Of a stretch of DNA of 64,000 bases, positions 42,523-51,055 are shown piece by piece. The stretch is from Streptomyces collinus (GTDB taxonomy: Bacteria > Actinomycetota > Actinomycetes > Streptomycetales > Streptomycetaceae): positions 5,456,001 to 5,520,000 of the forward strand of contig NZ_CP133771.1 in assembly GCF_031348265.1 (NCBI RefSeq). Reading direction: 5' to 3'. The notes under the pieces are model-generated. The model was not told where the DNA came from. It was given only the letters and a program-made list of their open reading frames with translations, and searched no databases. Position 1 is the stretch's first letter. The number at the start of each line of letters is the position of its first letter. A program made the position numbers and the translations under genes.

Positions 42523-42613
42523 GGTCGGAAACGTACATGCCGTACGGGGGGAAGTCCCGCCTCCGGCCCCACCCCGCGAACGGAACCGGACACGGCTTGG
42601 CGATACTGGGTGC

Positions 42614-42853
42614 ATGAAGCTCAGCCGCCCCGTCTCCTGGTTCCTGCTCGCCTTCGGGGTGTGGAGCTGGGTCATCTGGATCACTTTCGTCAAGAACCTG
42701 GTCGCGGACGGCAGCGGGCTCGCCTTCGACGACGGTCGTCCCACGGGGTACTTCTGGGTGCACCTGGTGCTCGCCGCCGTCTCCTTCGTATTGGGGACGG
42801 TCGTCGGGGCCATCGGGTTGCGTGGTCTGCGCGCACTGCGCCGGACGTCATAG
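42614..42853 (+). CDS. Small membrane protein, SCO4848 family
   Basis: 79 residues with two membrane helices (VSWFLLAFGVWSWVIWITFVKNL and FWVHLVLAAVSFVLGTVVGAIG) and a short Arg-rich tail. It matches, from memory, the conserved Streptomyces family named after SCO4848, of unknown function. Divergent from the carboxypeptidase gene and 22 bp upstream of the metallophosphoesterase gene. Confidence 0.82.
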   Translation: MKLSRPVSWFLLAFGVWSWVIWITFVKNLVADGSGLAFDDGRPTGYFWVHLVLAAVSFVLGTVVGAIGLRGLRALRRTS

Positions 42854-42875
42854 GGCGATCGGGAGACACGGCACC

Positions 42876-44564
42876 GTGGTCATCGTTTTCGTAGTCGTCG
42901 CCGTACTGGTCATGGCCGTCATCGTGACGGCCAACTGGTACGTCTGGCGCCGCCTGTTCCGCGACACGACCCGGGGCCCGGGCCTCACGCGCCGCGTGGG
43001 GGCGGTCCTGATCGCCGGCGGCTGGATCCTGGCGATCACGGCCCTGGTCGCCGAGCGCTCGGGCGCCCCGTTCTGGCTCCAGCAGGTCCTCGCCTGGCCG
43101 GGCTTCCTCTGGCTGGCCCTGTCGATATACCTGCTGCTGGCGGTCCTGGCCGGGGAAATCGTCAGACCACTGCTGCGCCGCTTCCTGGAACACCGCGCGA
43201 GACGCACGGACCAGGGTGCACAGCCCGGCCCGGCGACGTCCACGGCGTCCTCCCCGGCGGGTTCCGCGGGCAGGCCGACCACGGCCCCCGACCCCGCTCC
43301 CGCCTCGCAGCCCGGCGGAGGTGGCGGCGCGGCCTCCACCGCGACCGCCGTGCCTGCGGCCGGCACGCGGGCGGGCGGCGGCGGAGCGACAGCTTCCGCG
43401 GCGCCCGATGCCGCTTCGCAGCGCGACGGCGGCGCCGACGCGCCCGCGACCGCGCCCGCCGCGCCGCAGGCGAACGGCAGCGGTACGGCCCCGGCGTCCG
43501 AGGCCGGCGATGCCGGTGGGGCTTCTGCGTCCGGGATCGTGGCAGGCTCGCGTGCGGGCGGCGGCGCCACCCAGGCATCCGCGCCCGGGCAGCCCACGCC
43601 CGGGCGGCCCGCGCCCGCAGCCGCCTCGCAGCCCGGCCGCGGCGCCGCCGCCACCGTCCTCCCCCCGCCGATCGGCCCGGGCCCGGACACGTCGCCCGAG
43701 GTGTCCCCGGAGCCGGCCGGTACCGCAACCCCCACCGGCCCCTCCCGTCGCCTCTTCGTCTCCCGCGTCGTCGCCGGGGCCGCCGCGGCCGCGGCCGTCG
43801 GGACCGTGGGGTACGGGACGTACGGTGTGCTGCGCGGGCCGAAGGTCAAGCGGGTCACCGTGCCGCTGGCCAAGCTGCCGCGCGCCGCGCACGGGTACCG
43901 GATCGCCGTGGTCAGTGACGTGCACCTCGGCCCGGTCCTGGGACGCGGCTTCGCGCAGAAGGTCGTCGACACGATCAACTCGACCCAGCCCGACCTGATC
44001 GCGGTCGTCGGCGACCTGGTCGACGGCAGCGTGAAGGACCTGGGCCCGGCGGCCGCCCCGCTCGCGCAGCTGAGGGCCCGTCACGGCTCCTACTTCGTCA
44101 CCGGCAACCACGAGTACTTCTCCGGCGCCGAGCAATGGGTCGAGGAGGTCCGCCGCCTGGGCATCGACCCCCTGGAGAACGCCCGCAGGGAGATGCCGTA
44201 CTTCGACCTGGCCGGTGTCAACGACGTGGCCGGCGAGGAGGAGGGCCAGGGCCCCGACTTCGCGAAGGCGCTCGGCGACCGGGACACCGCACGCGCGTGC
44301 GTCCTGCTCGCCCACCAGCCCGTCCAGATCCACGACGCCGTCGAGCACGGCGTCGACCTGCAGCTCTCCGGCCACACCCACGGCGGCCAGCTCTGGCCCG
44401 GCAACCTCATCGCCTCCGGCGCCAACCCCACCCTCGCGGGCCTGGACCGCTACGGCGACACCCAGCTCTACGTCTCGCGCGGTGCCGGCGCCTGGGGCCC
44501 GCCCACCCGCGTGGGCGCCCCGTCGGACATCACCCTGATCGAGCTGGCGTCGAGGCGGGCCTGA
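42876..44564 (+). CDS. Membrane metallophosphoesterase with Ala/Pro-rich linker
   Basis: 562 residues. The N-terminus (1-110) has about three membrane helices, then about 150 low-complexity residues (Ala, Pro, Gly, Ser), then RRLFVSRVVAGAAAAAAVG, a further hydrophobic segment, and the calcineurin-like domain. Metal-binding motifs: DVHLGP, GDLVDG, GNHEYF, LLAHQP and SGHTHGGQ. Family members of this YkuE/YaeI kind hydrolyse phosphodiesters or lipid head groups; the substrate here is unknown. GTG after GGGAGACACGGCACC. A 20-residue in-frame extension upstream is possible but lacks a better site. Confidence 0.9.
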   Translation: MVIVFVVVAVLVMAVIVTANWYVWRRLFRDTTRGPGLTRRVGAVLIAGGWILAITALVAERSGAPFWLQQVLAWPGFLWLALSIYLLLAVLAGEIVRPLLRRFLEHRARRTDQGAQPGPATSTASSPAGSAGRPTTAPDPAPASQPGGGGGAASTATAVPAAGTRAGGGGATASAAPDAASQRDGGADAPATAPAAPQANGSGTAPASEAGDAGGASASGIVAGSRAGGGATQASAPGQPTPGRPAPAAASQPGRGAAATVLPPPIGPGPDTSPEVSPEPAGTATPTGPSRRLFVSRVVAGAAAAAAVGTVGYGTYGVLRGPKVKRVTVPLAKLPRAAHGYRIAVVSDVHLGPVLGRGFAQKVVDTINSTQPDLIAVVGDLVDGSVKDLGPAAAPLAQLRARHGSYFVTGNHEYFSGAEQWVEEVRRLGIDPLENARREMPYFDLAGVNDVAGEEEGQGPDFAKALGDRDTARACVLLAHQPVQIHDAVEHGVDLQLSGHTHGGQLWPGNLIASGANPTLAGLDRYGDTQLYVSRGAGAWGPPTRVGAPSDITLIELASRRA

Positions 44565-44750
44565 CCGCGCGCACCCTGTGGGAACGCTGTGAAATCGGAC
44601 CGAAACGCGCATCGGTAAGTTCTTTCCCAACTCATCAGATCTCCCTTCCCCCTGCTCAAAATCCTGTGATTGTGTGAGCCCGCCACGAAGGGTGTGGCAT
44701 ACGCACAAGGGCCTCAACGGGCCTCAAAGGGCCTGGGGAGGGCGAAGCCG

Positions 44751-46304
44751 ATGCGATCGGTTCGCATACGGATACTCGCGGGGCTGCTCGTCCTGGCCGC
44801 CGTGGCCGTGGGAGCCTGGCGGCTCCTGCCATCGAAGGGCGACGCGAAGACCATCACGGTCGGCACGACGGACGGCGTCACCTCGCTCGACCCCGCCGGA
44901 GCCTACGACGCGGGCTCCTGGGCGCTGTTCAGCAACGTCTTCCAGTCGCTGCTGACCTTCGCGCCGGGCGGTACCGCCCCCGTGCCGGACGCGGCGAAGA
45001 GCTGCGCGTTCGTCCGGGGCGACCTCACCACCTACCGCTGCGAGCTGCGCGACGGCCTCACCTTCCCGAGCGGCCGGACGATGGACGCCGAGGACGTGAA
45101 GTACTCCTTCGACCGGACCCTGAAGATCAAGGCCCCGGTCGGCCCGGCGTCCCTGTTCGGCACGCTCGGCTCCGTGGACGCCGACGGCATGACCGTCACC
45201 TTCCACCTGACCTCGCCGGACGCGACGTTCCCCTTCAAGGTGGCCACCGGCGCCGGCTCGATCGTCGACCACACCGCGTACCCGGCCGGCAAGCTGCGCA
45301 CCGGCGACCGCGTCGACGGCACGGGCCCGTACACCCTCACCTCGTACACGAAGGACCGGGACGCGGTCCTCACGCCCAGCCGGCACTACCAGGGCGCCGT
45401 CAGCGGCACCGGCCGACCCGTCGACCTGCGCTACTACGCGACCCCTGAGGCCCTGAACACCGCCTGGAAGGACAAGCAGGTCGAGGTCGCGACCGACCAG
45501 CTGCCGCCCGGCGTCCTGGCCGGCCTCAACCCGAGCGACCCCACCCAACGCGTCTACGAGGCAGACGGGTCCGAGACCCGCAACCTGTACTTCAACACCC
45601 GCGCGGGCAAGCCGCTGCACGAGCCGAAGGTCCGCCGGGCCATCGCCTGGCTGATCGACCGCGAGCGGCTGGCCGCCACCGTCTACGACGGCACCGTCGA
45701 CCCGCTGTACTCCCTGATCCCGGCCGGCCTCACCGGACACACCGCCTCGTTCTTCGACGACTACCCGAAGCCGGACCCGGAGAAGGCCCGGCAACTGCTC
45801 ACCCAGGCCGGTGTGAGCCTGCCGGTGCACTTCACCTACGGCTACGCCAAGGGCCGCGGGGCCGGCGAGCAGGAGGGCGCCGAGATCAAGAAGGAGCTGG
45901 AGGCGAGCGGCCTGTTCAAGGTCACCCTCAAGGGCTACGAGTGGACGGCCTTCCAGAAGCAGTGGGCGAGCGGCAAGCTCGACGCGTACGCCGTCGGCTG
46001 GGTCGCCGACTTCCCCGACCCGGACACCTTCGGCGCCGCGCTCGTCGGCACCGGCAGCGCCATGAACACCGGCTACAGCAGCAAGACCGTCGACCGGCTC
46101 ATCAAGGACAGCCGGCGCTTCGCCGAGCGGACCGAGGCCGACCAGGACTTCCGCTCGGTGCAGCAGACCGTCGCCGAGGACGTCCCGGTGCTGCCGCTGT
46201 GGCAGGCCGAGGAGTACGTCGTCACCACCGAGGACGTCGGCGGCGGCCAGTACCTGTCGGACGGCACGGGTGTGTTCCGCCTGTGGAGCCTGACCGCGCT
46301 CTGA
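44751..46304 (+). CDS. Family 5 ABC transporter substrate-binding protein (orphan)
   Basis: 517 residues, DppA/OppA-type peptide-binding fold (TVGTTDGVTSLDPAGAYD, SGRTMDAEDVKYSFDRTL, KVRRAIAWLIDRERLA, AYAVGWVADFPDPDTF). The N-terminal helix LAGLLVLAAVAVGAW lacks a lipobox cysteine, so it may be membrane-anchored by its uncleaved signal rather than lipidated, unusual for a Gram-positive binding protein. No permease or ATPase is adjacent. ATG after GGGGAGGGCGAAGCCG. Confidence 0.9.
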   Translation: MRSVRIRILAGLLVLAAVAVGAWRLLPSKGDAKTITVGTTDGVTSLDPAGAYDAGSWALFSNVFQSLLTFAPGGTAPVPDAAKSCAFVRGDLTTYRCELRDGLTFPSGRTMDAEDVKYSFDRTLKIKAPVGPASLFGTLGSVDADGMTVTFHLTSPDATFPFKVATGAGSIVDHTAYPAGKLRTGDRVDGTGPYTLTSYTKDRDAVLTPSRHYQGAVSGTGRPVDLRYYATPEALNTAWKDKQVEVATDQLPPGVLAGLNPSDPTQRVYEADGSETRNLYFNTRAGKPLHEPKVRRAIAWLIDRERLAATVYDGTVDPLYSLIPAGLTGHTASFFDDYPKPDPEKARQLLTQAGVSLPVHFTYGYAKGRGAGEQEGAEIKKELEASGLFKVTLKGYEWTAFQKQWASGKLDAYAVGWVADFPDPDTFGAALVGTGSAMNTGYSSKTVDRLIKDSRRFAERTEADQDFRSVQQTVAEDVPVLPLWQAEEYVVTTEDVGGGQYLSDGTGVFRLWSLTAL

Positions 46305-46323
46305 CGCCCCGCCAGGCCGCGGC

Positions 46324-47070
46324 TCAGGGGTCGGTGCGCCGCCGGGCCGCCGGATCGGGGATGGCGTTCGTCATCCCCGGCAGGAACTCCGTGAACAGCT
46401 CGTGCACCTCGCGCACGAGCGGCCGCAGCACCCGGAAGCGGGCCAGGGCGACGCCCCGCGCGGTGAGCCGGGCGCCGCGCTCGGCGAGCCGGTAGCTGCG
46501 CTCGCGCCCCTCGGTACGGTCGAAGATCCAGTACAGGACGAGGCCCATCTGGGACAGCCACATCAACTCGGGCAGGACATCCCGCAGTTCCTCGGGCACC
46601 TTCGTCTTCGTGGCCCCGGCGAGCACCTCCCGGTGGACGCTGATGGCCTCCTCGCGCGCGTGCTCCGACTCGGGCGAGAAGGGGCTGAGCGGGCTGTCCG
46701 GGTCGGCGGCGTTCTTGAAGAACTGCACCGCGAACTCGTGGTAGGGCGCCGCGATGTCCAGCCAGGCCCGCAGCACCCCCGCCAGCCGGGCCTCCAGGTC
46801 CCGCTCCCGGTCCAGGATCTCCCGGACCGCCACCTGGTGCTCGGCGGCGATCCGGTCGTAGAAGCCCTGGATCAGGTGCTCCTTGCCGGCGAAGTAGTAG
46901 TACGCGTTGCCGACGGAGACGCCGGCCTCCTTGGCGATGGCCCGCATCGTCGTCTTGTCGTAGCCGCGCTCCTGGAACAGCCGCATGGCAGTCTCCAGGA
47001 TCAGGGCGCGGGTCTGCTCGGACTTGGTGGGGGTGGCGCCGTCGTCGGGGCCGTCGTTCATCGCGGGCAC
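46324..47070 (-). CDS. TetR-family transcriptional regulator
   Basis: 248 residues; N-terminal TetR helix-turn-helix (TRALILETAMRLFQERG, AIAKEAGVSVGNAYYYFAGKE) and a large ligand domain. The start is GTG at 47070 or ATG at 47061. A TTAGGCT box 8 nt before the GTG and the absence of a ribosome binding site suggest a leaderless message. It lies downstream of the DCC and small membrane-protein genes, whose promoter carries two palindromes of a size suited to a TetR dimer, so autoregulation of the three-gene unit is likely. Confidence 0.9.
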   Translation of the reverse strand: MPAMNDGPDDGATPTKSEQTRALILETAMRLFQERGYDKTTMRAIAKEAGVSVGNAYYYFAGKEHLIQGFYDRIAAEHQVAVREILDRERDLEARLAGVLRAWLDIAAPYHEFAVQFFKNAADPDSPLSPFSPESEHAREEAISVHREVLAGATKTKVPEELRDVLPELMWLSQMGLVLYWIFDRTEGRERSYRLAERGARLTARGVALARFRVLRPLVREVHELFTEFLPGMTNAIPDPAARRRTDP

Positions 47071-47102
47071 GGGAAGAGAGCCTAACGTCAGCACCGGTGC
47101 GG

Positions 47103-47627
47103 CTATCGGGGGGCGCAGGTGCCGTCGGCGCAGCCCGGCGCGGTGTAGCTCCAGCCGCTGCCGGGGGCGTACGACCAGCCGTCCGCGCGCCGGTACACCT
47201 GGCCGCCCCACTGCGCGCCGCCGCGCTGCCCCCGGTGCCCCTGCGCCCCGCGCCACTTGGCGGCGGCGAGCACCGCGCCCCTGGCCAGCCGGGCACCGGC
47301 CGGGGTGCTCAGCCGGTGGGCGAGCGGCCGGTGCTCGCGCAGCGCCCACAGGGTGACCACCCAGGCGGCGGGGCCCCGGTAGACCTGCCCGGCGTCGCCG
47401 ACGACGGTGATCTCGTCGAGGGTGGCTCCGTGGTCGAGGCCGGGGAAGCGCCGCCGGGCCTCCTCGGAGCCGGCCGGGACCGGCTCCAGCGGCACCAGCT
47501 TCGGCTGCCGCAGGAGCCAGTCGCGCAGGAACGCGCACAGGGAGCACTCGGCGTCGTACAGGACGGTGAGCCGGCGGACCGGTGCGGGTGTGTTCATGCC
47601 GGTCGCGTTCGTGCCGGTGGCGTTCAC
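47103..47627 (-). CDS. DCC-family thiol-disulfide oxidoreductase-like protein (DUF393)
   Basis: 174 residues. The DCC motif is LTVLYDAECSLCAFLRDWLL near residue 20-40, with a CxxC pair in a thioredoxin-like context. The C-terminus is unusual: a Gly/Trp/Tyr-rich tail (GWSYAPGSGWSYTAPGCADGTCAPR) with two more cysteines. GTG start after GGAGGAGGCCCAC. Between the small membrane-protein gene and the TetR gene in one operon. Confidence 0.85.
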   Translation of the reverse strand: MNATGTNATGMNTPAPVRRLTVLYDAECSLCAFLRDWLLRQPKLVPLEPVPAGSEEARRRFPGLDHGATLDEITVVGDAGQVYRGPAAWVVTLWALREHRPLAHRLSTPAGARLARGAVLAAAKWRGAQGHRGQRGGAQWGGQVYRRADGWSYAPGSGWSYTAPGCADGTCAPR

Positions 47628-47642
47628 GTGGGCCTCCTCCGC

Positions 47643-48050
47643 TCAGGCCTGCGCCTGCGGGGCCACCCAGCCCTGCGGCGGCACCGGGGGCACCTGCTCC
47701 CGCTCCATGGCGCCCCGGCGCCGGATCCGGTTGAGCACGTAGACGTTGGCCAGGTGCATCACGCCGAGCACCAGCAGCACCACGCCGAGCTTGGTCGACA
47801 GGGCCTCGAAGATGCCGCGGGCGTCGGTGATGGTCTCGTCGTCGCTCAGGTACAGCGCGACGAACCCGAGGTTGACGAGGTAGAAGCCGACCACCAGGAG
47901 GTGGTTGACGGCGTCGGCGAGCTTCTCGTTGCCGTGCAGCACGTCGGCGAGGAAGACCCTCCCGTTGTGGCTGAGCGTGCGGGCCACCCAGACGGTCAGA
48001 CCGATGCTGACCAGCAGGTAGATGACGTAGGCGATGACCGTGCGGTCCAT
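47643..48050 (-). CDS. Small membrane protein of unknown function
   Basis: 135 residues with three membrane helices (VIAYVIYLLVSIGLTVWVA, HLLVVGFYLVNLGFVALYL, LGVVLLVLGVMHLANVYVLN) and a Pro/Gln tail. First gene of the three-gene leftward unit, downstream of a promoter with paired palindromes. No family identified with confidence. Confidence 0.8.
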   Translation of the reverse strand: MDRTVIAYVIYLLVSIGLTVWVARTLSHNGRVFLADVLHGNEKLADAVNHLLVVGFYLVNLGFVALYLSDDETITDARGIFEALSTKLGVVLLVLGVMHLANVYVLNRIRRRGAMEREQVPPVPPQGWVAPQAQA

Positions 48051-48064
48051 GGCTCCACCCCTTC

Positions 48065-48078
48065 TTGAACACGTTCAA
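48065..48078. promoter_or_regulatory. Palindromic operator 1 (TTGAACACGTTCAA)
   Basis: A 14-bp inverted repeat, imperfect only at its centre, located just downstream of the predicted leftward transcription start. Paired with an almost identical site at 48109. Probable TetR-dimer binding site. Confidence 0.7.
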
Positions 48079-48108
48079 AACTCTTTCGGGGATGACTCTA
48101 GACTACTT

Positions 48109-48122
48109 TTGAACATGTTCAA
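48109..48122. promoter_or_regulatory. Palindromic operator 2 (TTGAACATGTTCAA) overlapping the -35 region
   Basis: A 14-bp perfect palindrome. On the minus strand its first half is TTGAAC, followed after 16 bp by TAGAGT, a plausible -35/-10 pair for the membrane-protein/DCC/TetR unit. Occupancy would block polymerase. The site also sits close upstream of the rightward beta-grasp gene and could control it. Confidence 0.7.
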
Positions 48123-48170
48123 CACGATGGCGCGGGGTGATTGTCAGTGGTGCCTCGTACGGTCGTCGGC

Positions 48171-48563
48171 ATGGGAATCGTGACGTTCGTCGACGAGACG
48201 ACGGCGGGGGAGCGGCGCACGGCCTGGGGGCTGGAGATCGCCGAAGAACGGCTGACCGTACGGGAACTGATCCGGCGCCGGGTGTTCCAGGAGGTCGCCG
48301 AGTACAACGCCCGCACGCCGGAGGTGTTCCAGGGGCTCGTGCAGCCCGAGGACACCGAGCGCGTGCTGAACGGCTACGCGGTGCGCACGCCCCGCCGGAT
48401 CGACCCCGAGACGCAGACGGCCCTCGCCGAGCGGGCCTTCGCGGGGAACGGCTTCCTGGTGCTGGTGGGGGACCGTCAGGTCACCGACCCGGACGAGGAG
48501 ATCGAGCTGACGCTCGGCACCGAGGTCACGTTCCTGAAGCTCGTCCCCCTGGTCGGTGGCTGA
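48171..48563 (+). CDS. Candidate ubiquitin-like beta-grasp protein ending in Gly-Gly
   Basis: 130 residues. The pattern MGIVTFVDETTAGERRTAWGLEI, then helix LTVRELIRRRVFQEVAEYN, later FLVLVGDRQVTDPDEEIEL and the terminal strand EVTFLKLVPLVGG fits a ubiquitin/ThiS/MoaD-like beta-grasp fold with the free C-terminal GG used by such proteins for adenylation, thiocarboxylation or conjugation (compare CysO, recalled to end in AVAGG). The fold call is by eye. ATG at 48171; an upstream TTG adds ten residues. TGATG overlap with the DUF4132 gene means the two are co-translated. No E1-like or JAB protease gene is nearby. Confidence 0.75.
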   Translation: MGIVTFVDETTAGERRTAWGLEIAEERLTVRELIRRRVFQEVAEYNARTPEVFQGLVQPEDTERVLNGYAVRTPRRIDPETQTALAERAFAGNGFLVLVGDRQVTDPDEEIELTLGTEVTFLKLVPLVGG

Positions 48564-51052
48564 TGAACTCCTTCCGCACACCCCGGTCGCACACGGACCG
48601 GCTGCGCAACAGGATCGCCGACGGCGACATCGCCCGGGTCGCCGACGAGGCGCTGCGCGTCATGGACTCCAGCCGCGGCTCCTGGGGCGGCGGCTGGGAG
48701 CGGGTGCTCGACCAGCTCCGCGCCCTGCCGGCCGAGGACCGCCGCGCGCTGCTGCACGCCCTGGCCGACCGTTTCCACCAGACCGGTGACGACACAGAAG
48801 CCCGCTGCCGCCATCTCGCCCTGTGCGTCCTGGTCGCCGAGGGCCTCGACGGCTCGGAGCGGCTCGCCGACGACCCGCTGGCCGCCGAGCGGCGCAAGGC
48901 CCTGGACGACCTCGCCCGCCGCCAGTCCTTCTGGTACGCGGCCCGCTTCGAGATCCTGGGCCGGGCCGAGCTGGCCGCGGGCCGTCCCCTCCCGGCTCCC
49001 GTGGTGGCCGTGGTCCGCCGCGCGGCCCTGGACGCCTACCGCGGGGACGACCTCGTCGGGTTGGCCCGGCAGCTCACCGACCCCGTCCTCAACGTCGGCG
49101 AGGCCTGGGCCGAACAGGCCCTGAGCGACGCCACCACCCCGGACTGGCAGGCGCTCCTCGCCCACGCCCTCACCGCCACCGCCTCGAAGCCCACGGCCAA
49201 GTGGGACAAGCAGGCCCGCGCCCTGCTGGACACCCTCGGCACCGACTCCGTCCGCGAGACGGTCCTCTCCTGGCTCGCCCTCGTCGGCCGCCCCCGCACC
49301 CTCCCCCTGGAACGCCAGGAGTGGGAGCCGGACATCAACAACGCCTACGACCCGTACAACGCCACGGCCCTGCGCGGCCTGGCCTGGCTCCTCTCCCTGC
49401 TGCCGCCCCGGCCCGATGTCGCGCGGGCCCTGGGCGCTCTGGCCGAGACGTCACTGAAGAAGGTCGCGGGCATCGGCCCCCGCAACCCGAAGGTCGCCAA
49501 CGCCGGTGTCATCGCGCTGGCCCGCATCGACTCCGAGGCGGCCCTGGCCGAACTCGCTCGGCTGGCCACCCGCGTGACGTACAAGAACACGGCCAAGCTC
49601 CTCGACACGGCACTGGAGACGAGGGCCACCGCCCTCGGTCTCACCCGCGACGAGATCGAGGAACTGGCGGTACCCGCCTACGGCCTGACGGAGACCGGCC
49701 GCGCCGAACACCGCCTGGGAGAGGCGACGGCGCTCCTCGAAGTCCGCGGCTCGCGCGCCGTACTGAGCTGGCGCAACGCCGCGGGCAAGCCGGTCAAGAC
49801 CGTGCCGGTGGCCGTGAAGCGCGACCACCCGGATGAACTGAAGGACCTGAAGACCGCGGCCAAGGACATCGACAAGATGCTCTCGGCGCAGAGCGAGCGC
49901 CTGGACCGCCAGTTCCTGGCCCGCCGCAGCTGGCCGTACGCGCTCTGGCGCGAGCGCTACCTGGACCACCCCCTGGTCGGCACACTGGCCCGCCGCCTGC
50001 TGTGGACGGTCGACGGCACGACGGCCGGATACGCGGACGGCGAGCTGCGGACCCTGTCCGACGACCCGCTGCCGCCGGGTACCCGGGTCGAACTCTGGCA
50101 CCCGGCCGGCCGCGAAGCCGCCGAGATCGTCGCCTGGCGCGACTGGCTGGAGCGGCACGGCATCACTCAGCCGTTCAAGCAGGCCCACCGCGAGATCTAC
50201 CTGCTCACGGACGCTGAGCGGGCCACCGGCACCTACTCCAACCGCTTTGCGGCCCACGTCCTGCGCCAGCACCAGTTCCACTCCCTGGCCGCGATCCGCG
50301 GCTGGCACAACAAGCTGCGCCTGTGCGTCGACGACTCCGCCCCTCCCGCCACCCGCGAGCTGCCTCGGTGGGGCCTGCGCGCCGAGTACTGGATCGAGGG
50401 CGACGGCGAGGAGTACGGCGTCGACACCACCGACTCCGGCAGCTATCTGCGCCTGCGCACCGACCAGGTCCGCTTCTACCCGATCGACGCCCCGCAGAAC
50501 TCGGCGCACTGCTGCGGCGGCGAGTACGCCATGTGGCTCCGCGACGGCCAGGACCCGGTCGACCCGATCCCCCTGAAGGACATCCCGCCCCTGGTCCTCT
50601 CCGAAGTCCTGCGCGATGTCGACCTGTTCGTCGGCGTCTCCAGCATCGGCAACGACCCGACCTGGCAGGACGGCGGCCCGGGCGGCCGCTTCCGCGAGTA
50701 CTGGACGTCGTACGGCTTCGGCGAACTGAACCAGAGCGCCGAGACCCGCAGACTCCTGCTGGAACGCCTGGTCCCGCGCCTGGCGATAGCCGACCGCTGC
50801 ACCCTGGAGGGCCGCTTCCTCCACGTCCGCGGCGACCGCCACACCTACAAGATCCACCTCGGCTCGGGCAACATCCTCATGACCCCGAACGACCAGTACC
50901 TCTGCATCGTCCCGAAGTCCGCCCCGACGGCCCCTGGGGCGGGCTACCTCCCCTACGAGGGCGACCGCATGCTGTCGGTGATCCTGAGCAAGGCGATGAT
51001 GCTGGCGGCGGACACGAAGATCACGGATCCTTCGATCCTGAGCCAGTTGTGA
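48563..51052 (+). CDS. DUF4132 (MolR-like) protein
   Basis: 829 residues. The N-terminal 430 residues are mainly alpha-helical, with HEAT-like character (LAELARLATRVTYKNTAKLLDTAL). The DUF4132 core lies around 445-600 (YLDHPLVGTLARRLLWTVDG, DWLERHGITQPFKQAHREIY), and the C-terminal portion around 660-829 contains DVDLFVGVSSIGNDPTW, YGFGELNQSAETRRLLLERL and the ending GSGNILMTPNDQYLCIVP. E. coli MolR/YehI belong to this class; the biochemical role is unknown. Start and stop overlap (TGATG) with the GG-ending beta-grasp protein implies a joint function. Confidence 0.9.
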   Translation: MNSFRTPRSHTDRLRNRIADGDIARVADEALRVMDSSRGSWGGGWERVLDQLRALPAEDRRALLHALADRFHQTGDDTEARCRHLALCVLVAEGLDGSERLADDPLAAERRKALDDLARRQSFWYAARFEILGRAELAAGRPLPAPVVAVVRRAALDAYRGDDLVGLARQLTDPVLNVGEAWAEQALSDATTPDWQALLAHALTATASKPTAKWDKQARALLDTLGTDSVRETVLSWLALVGRPRTLPLERQEWEPDINNAYDPYNATALRGLAWLLSLLPPRPDVARALGALAETSLKKVAGIGPRNPKVANAGVIALARIDSEAALAELARLATRVTYKNTAKLLDTALETRATALGLTRDEIEELAVPAYGLTETGRAEHRLGEATALLEVRGSRAVLSWRNAAGKPVKTVPVAVKRDHPDELKDLKTAAKDIDKMLSAQSERLDRQFLARRSWPYALWRERYLDHPLVGTLARRLLWTVDGTTAGYADGELRTLSDDPLPPGTRVELWHPAGREAAEIVAWRDWLERHGITQPFKQAHREIYLLTDAERATGTYSNRFAAHVLRQHQFHSLAAIRGWHNKLRLCVDDSAPPATRELPRWGLRAEYWIEGDGEEYGVDTTDSGSYLRLRTDQVRFYPIDAPQNSAHCCGGEYAMWLRDGQDPVDPIPLKDIPPLVLSEVLRDVDLFVGVSSIGNDPTWQDGGPGGRFREYWTSYGFGELNQSAETRRLLLERLVPRLAIADRCTLEGRFLHVRGDRHTYKIHLGSGNILMTPNDQYLCIVPKSAPTAPGAGYLPYEGDRMLSVILSKAMMLAADTKITDPSILSQL

Positions 51053-51055
51053 GTG

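Noticed and set aside
48171..48563. Prokaryotic ubiquitin-like protein Pup
   Set aside because: Pup is about 65-70 residues, disordered, and ends in GGE or GGQ; this protein is longer, appears folded and ends directly in GG.
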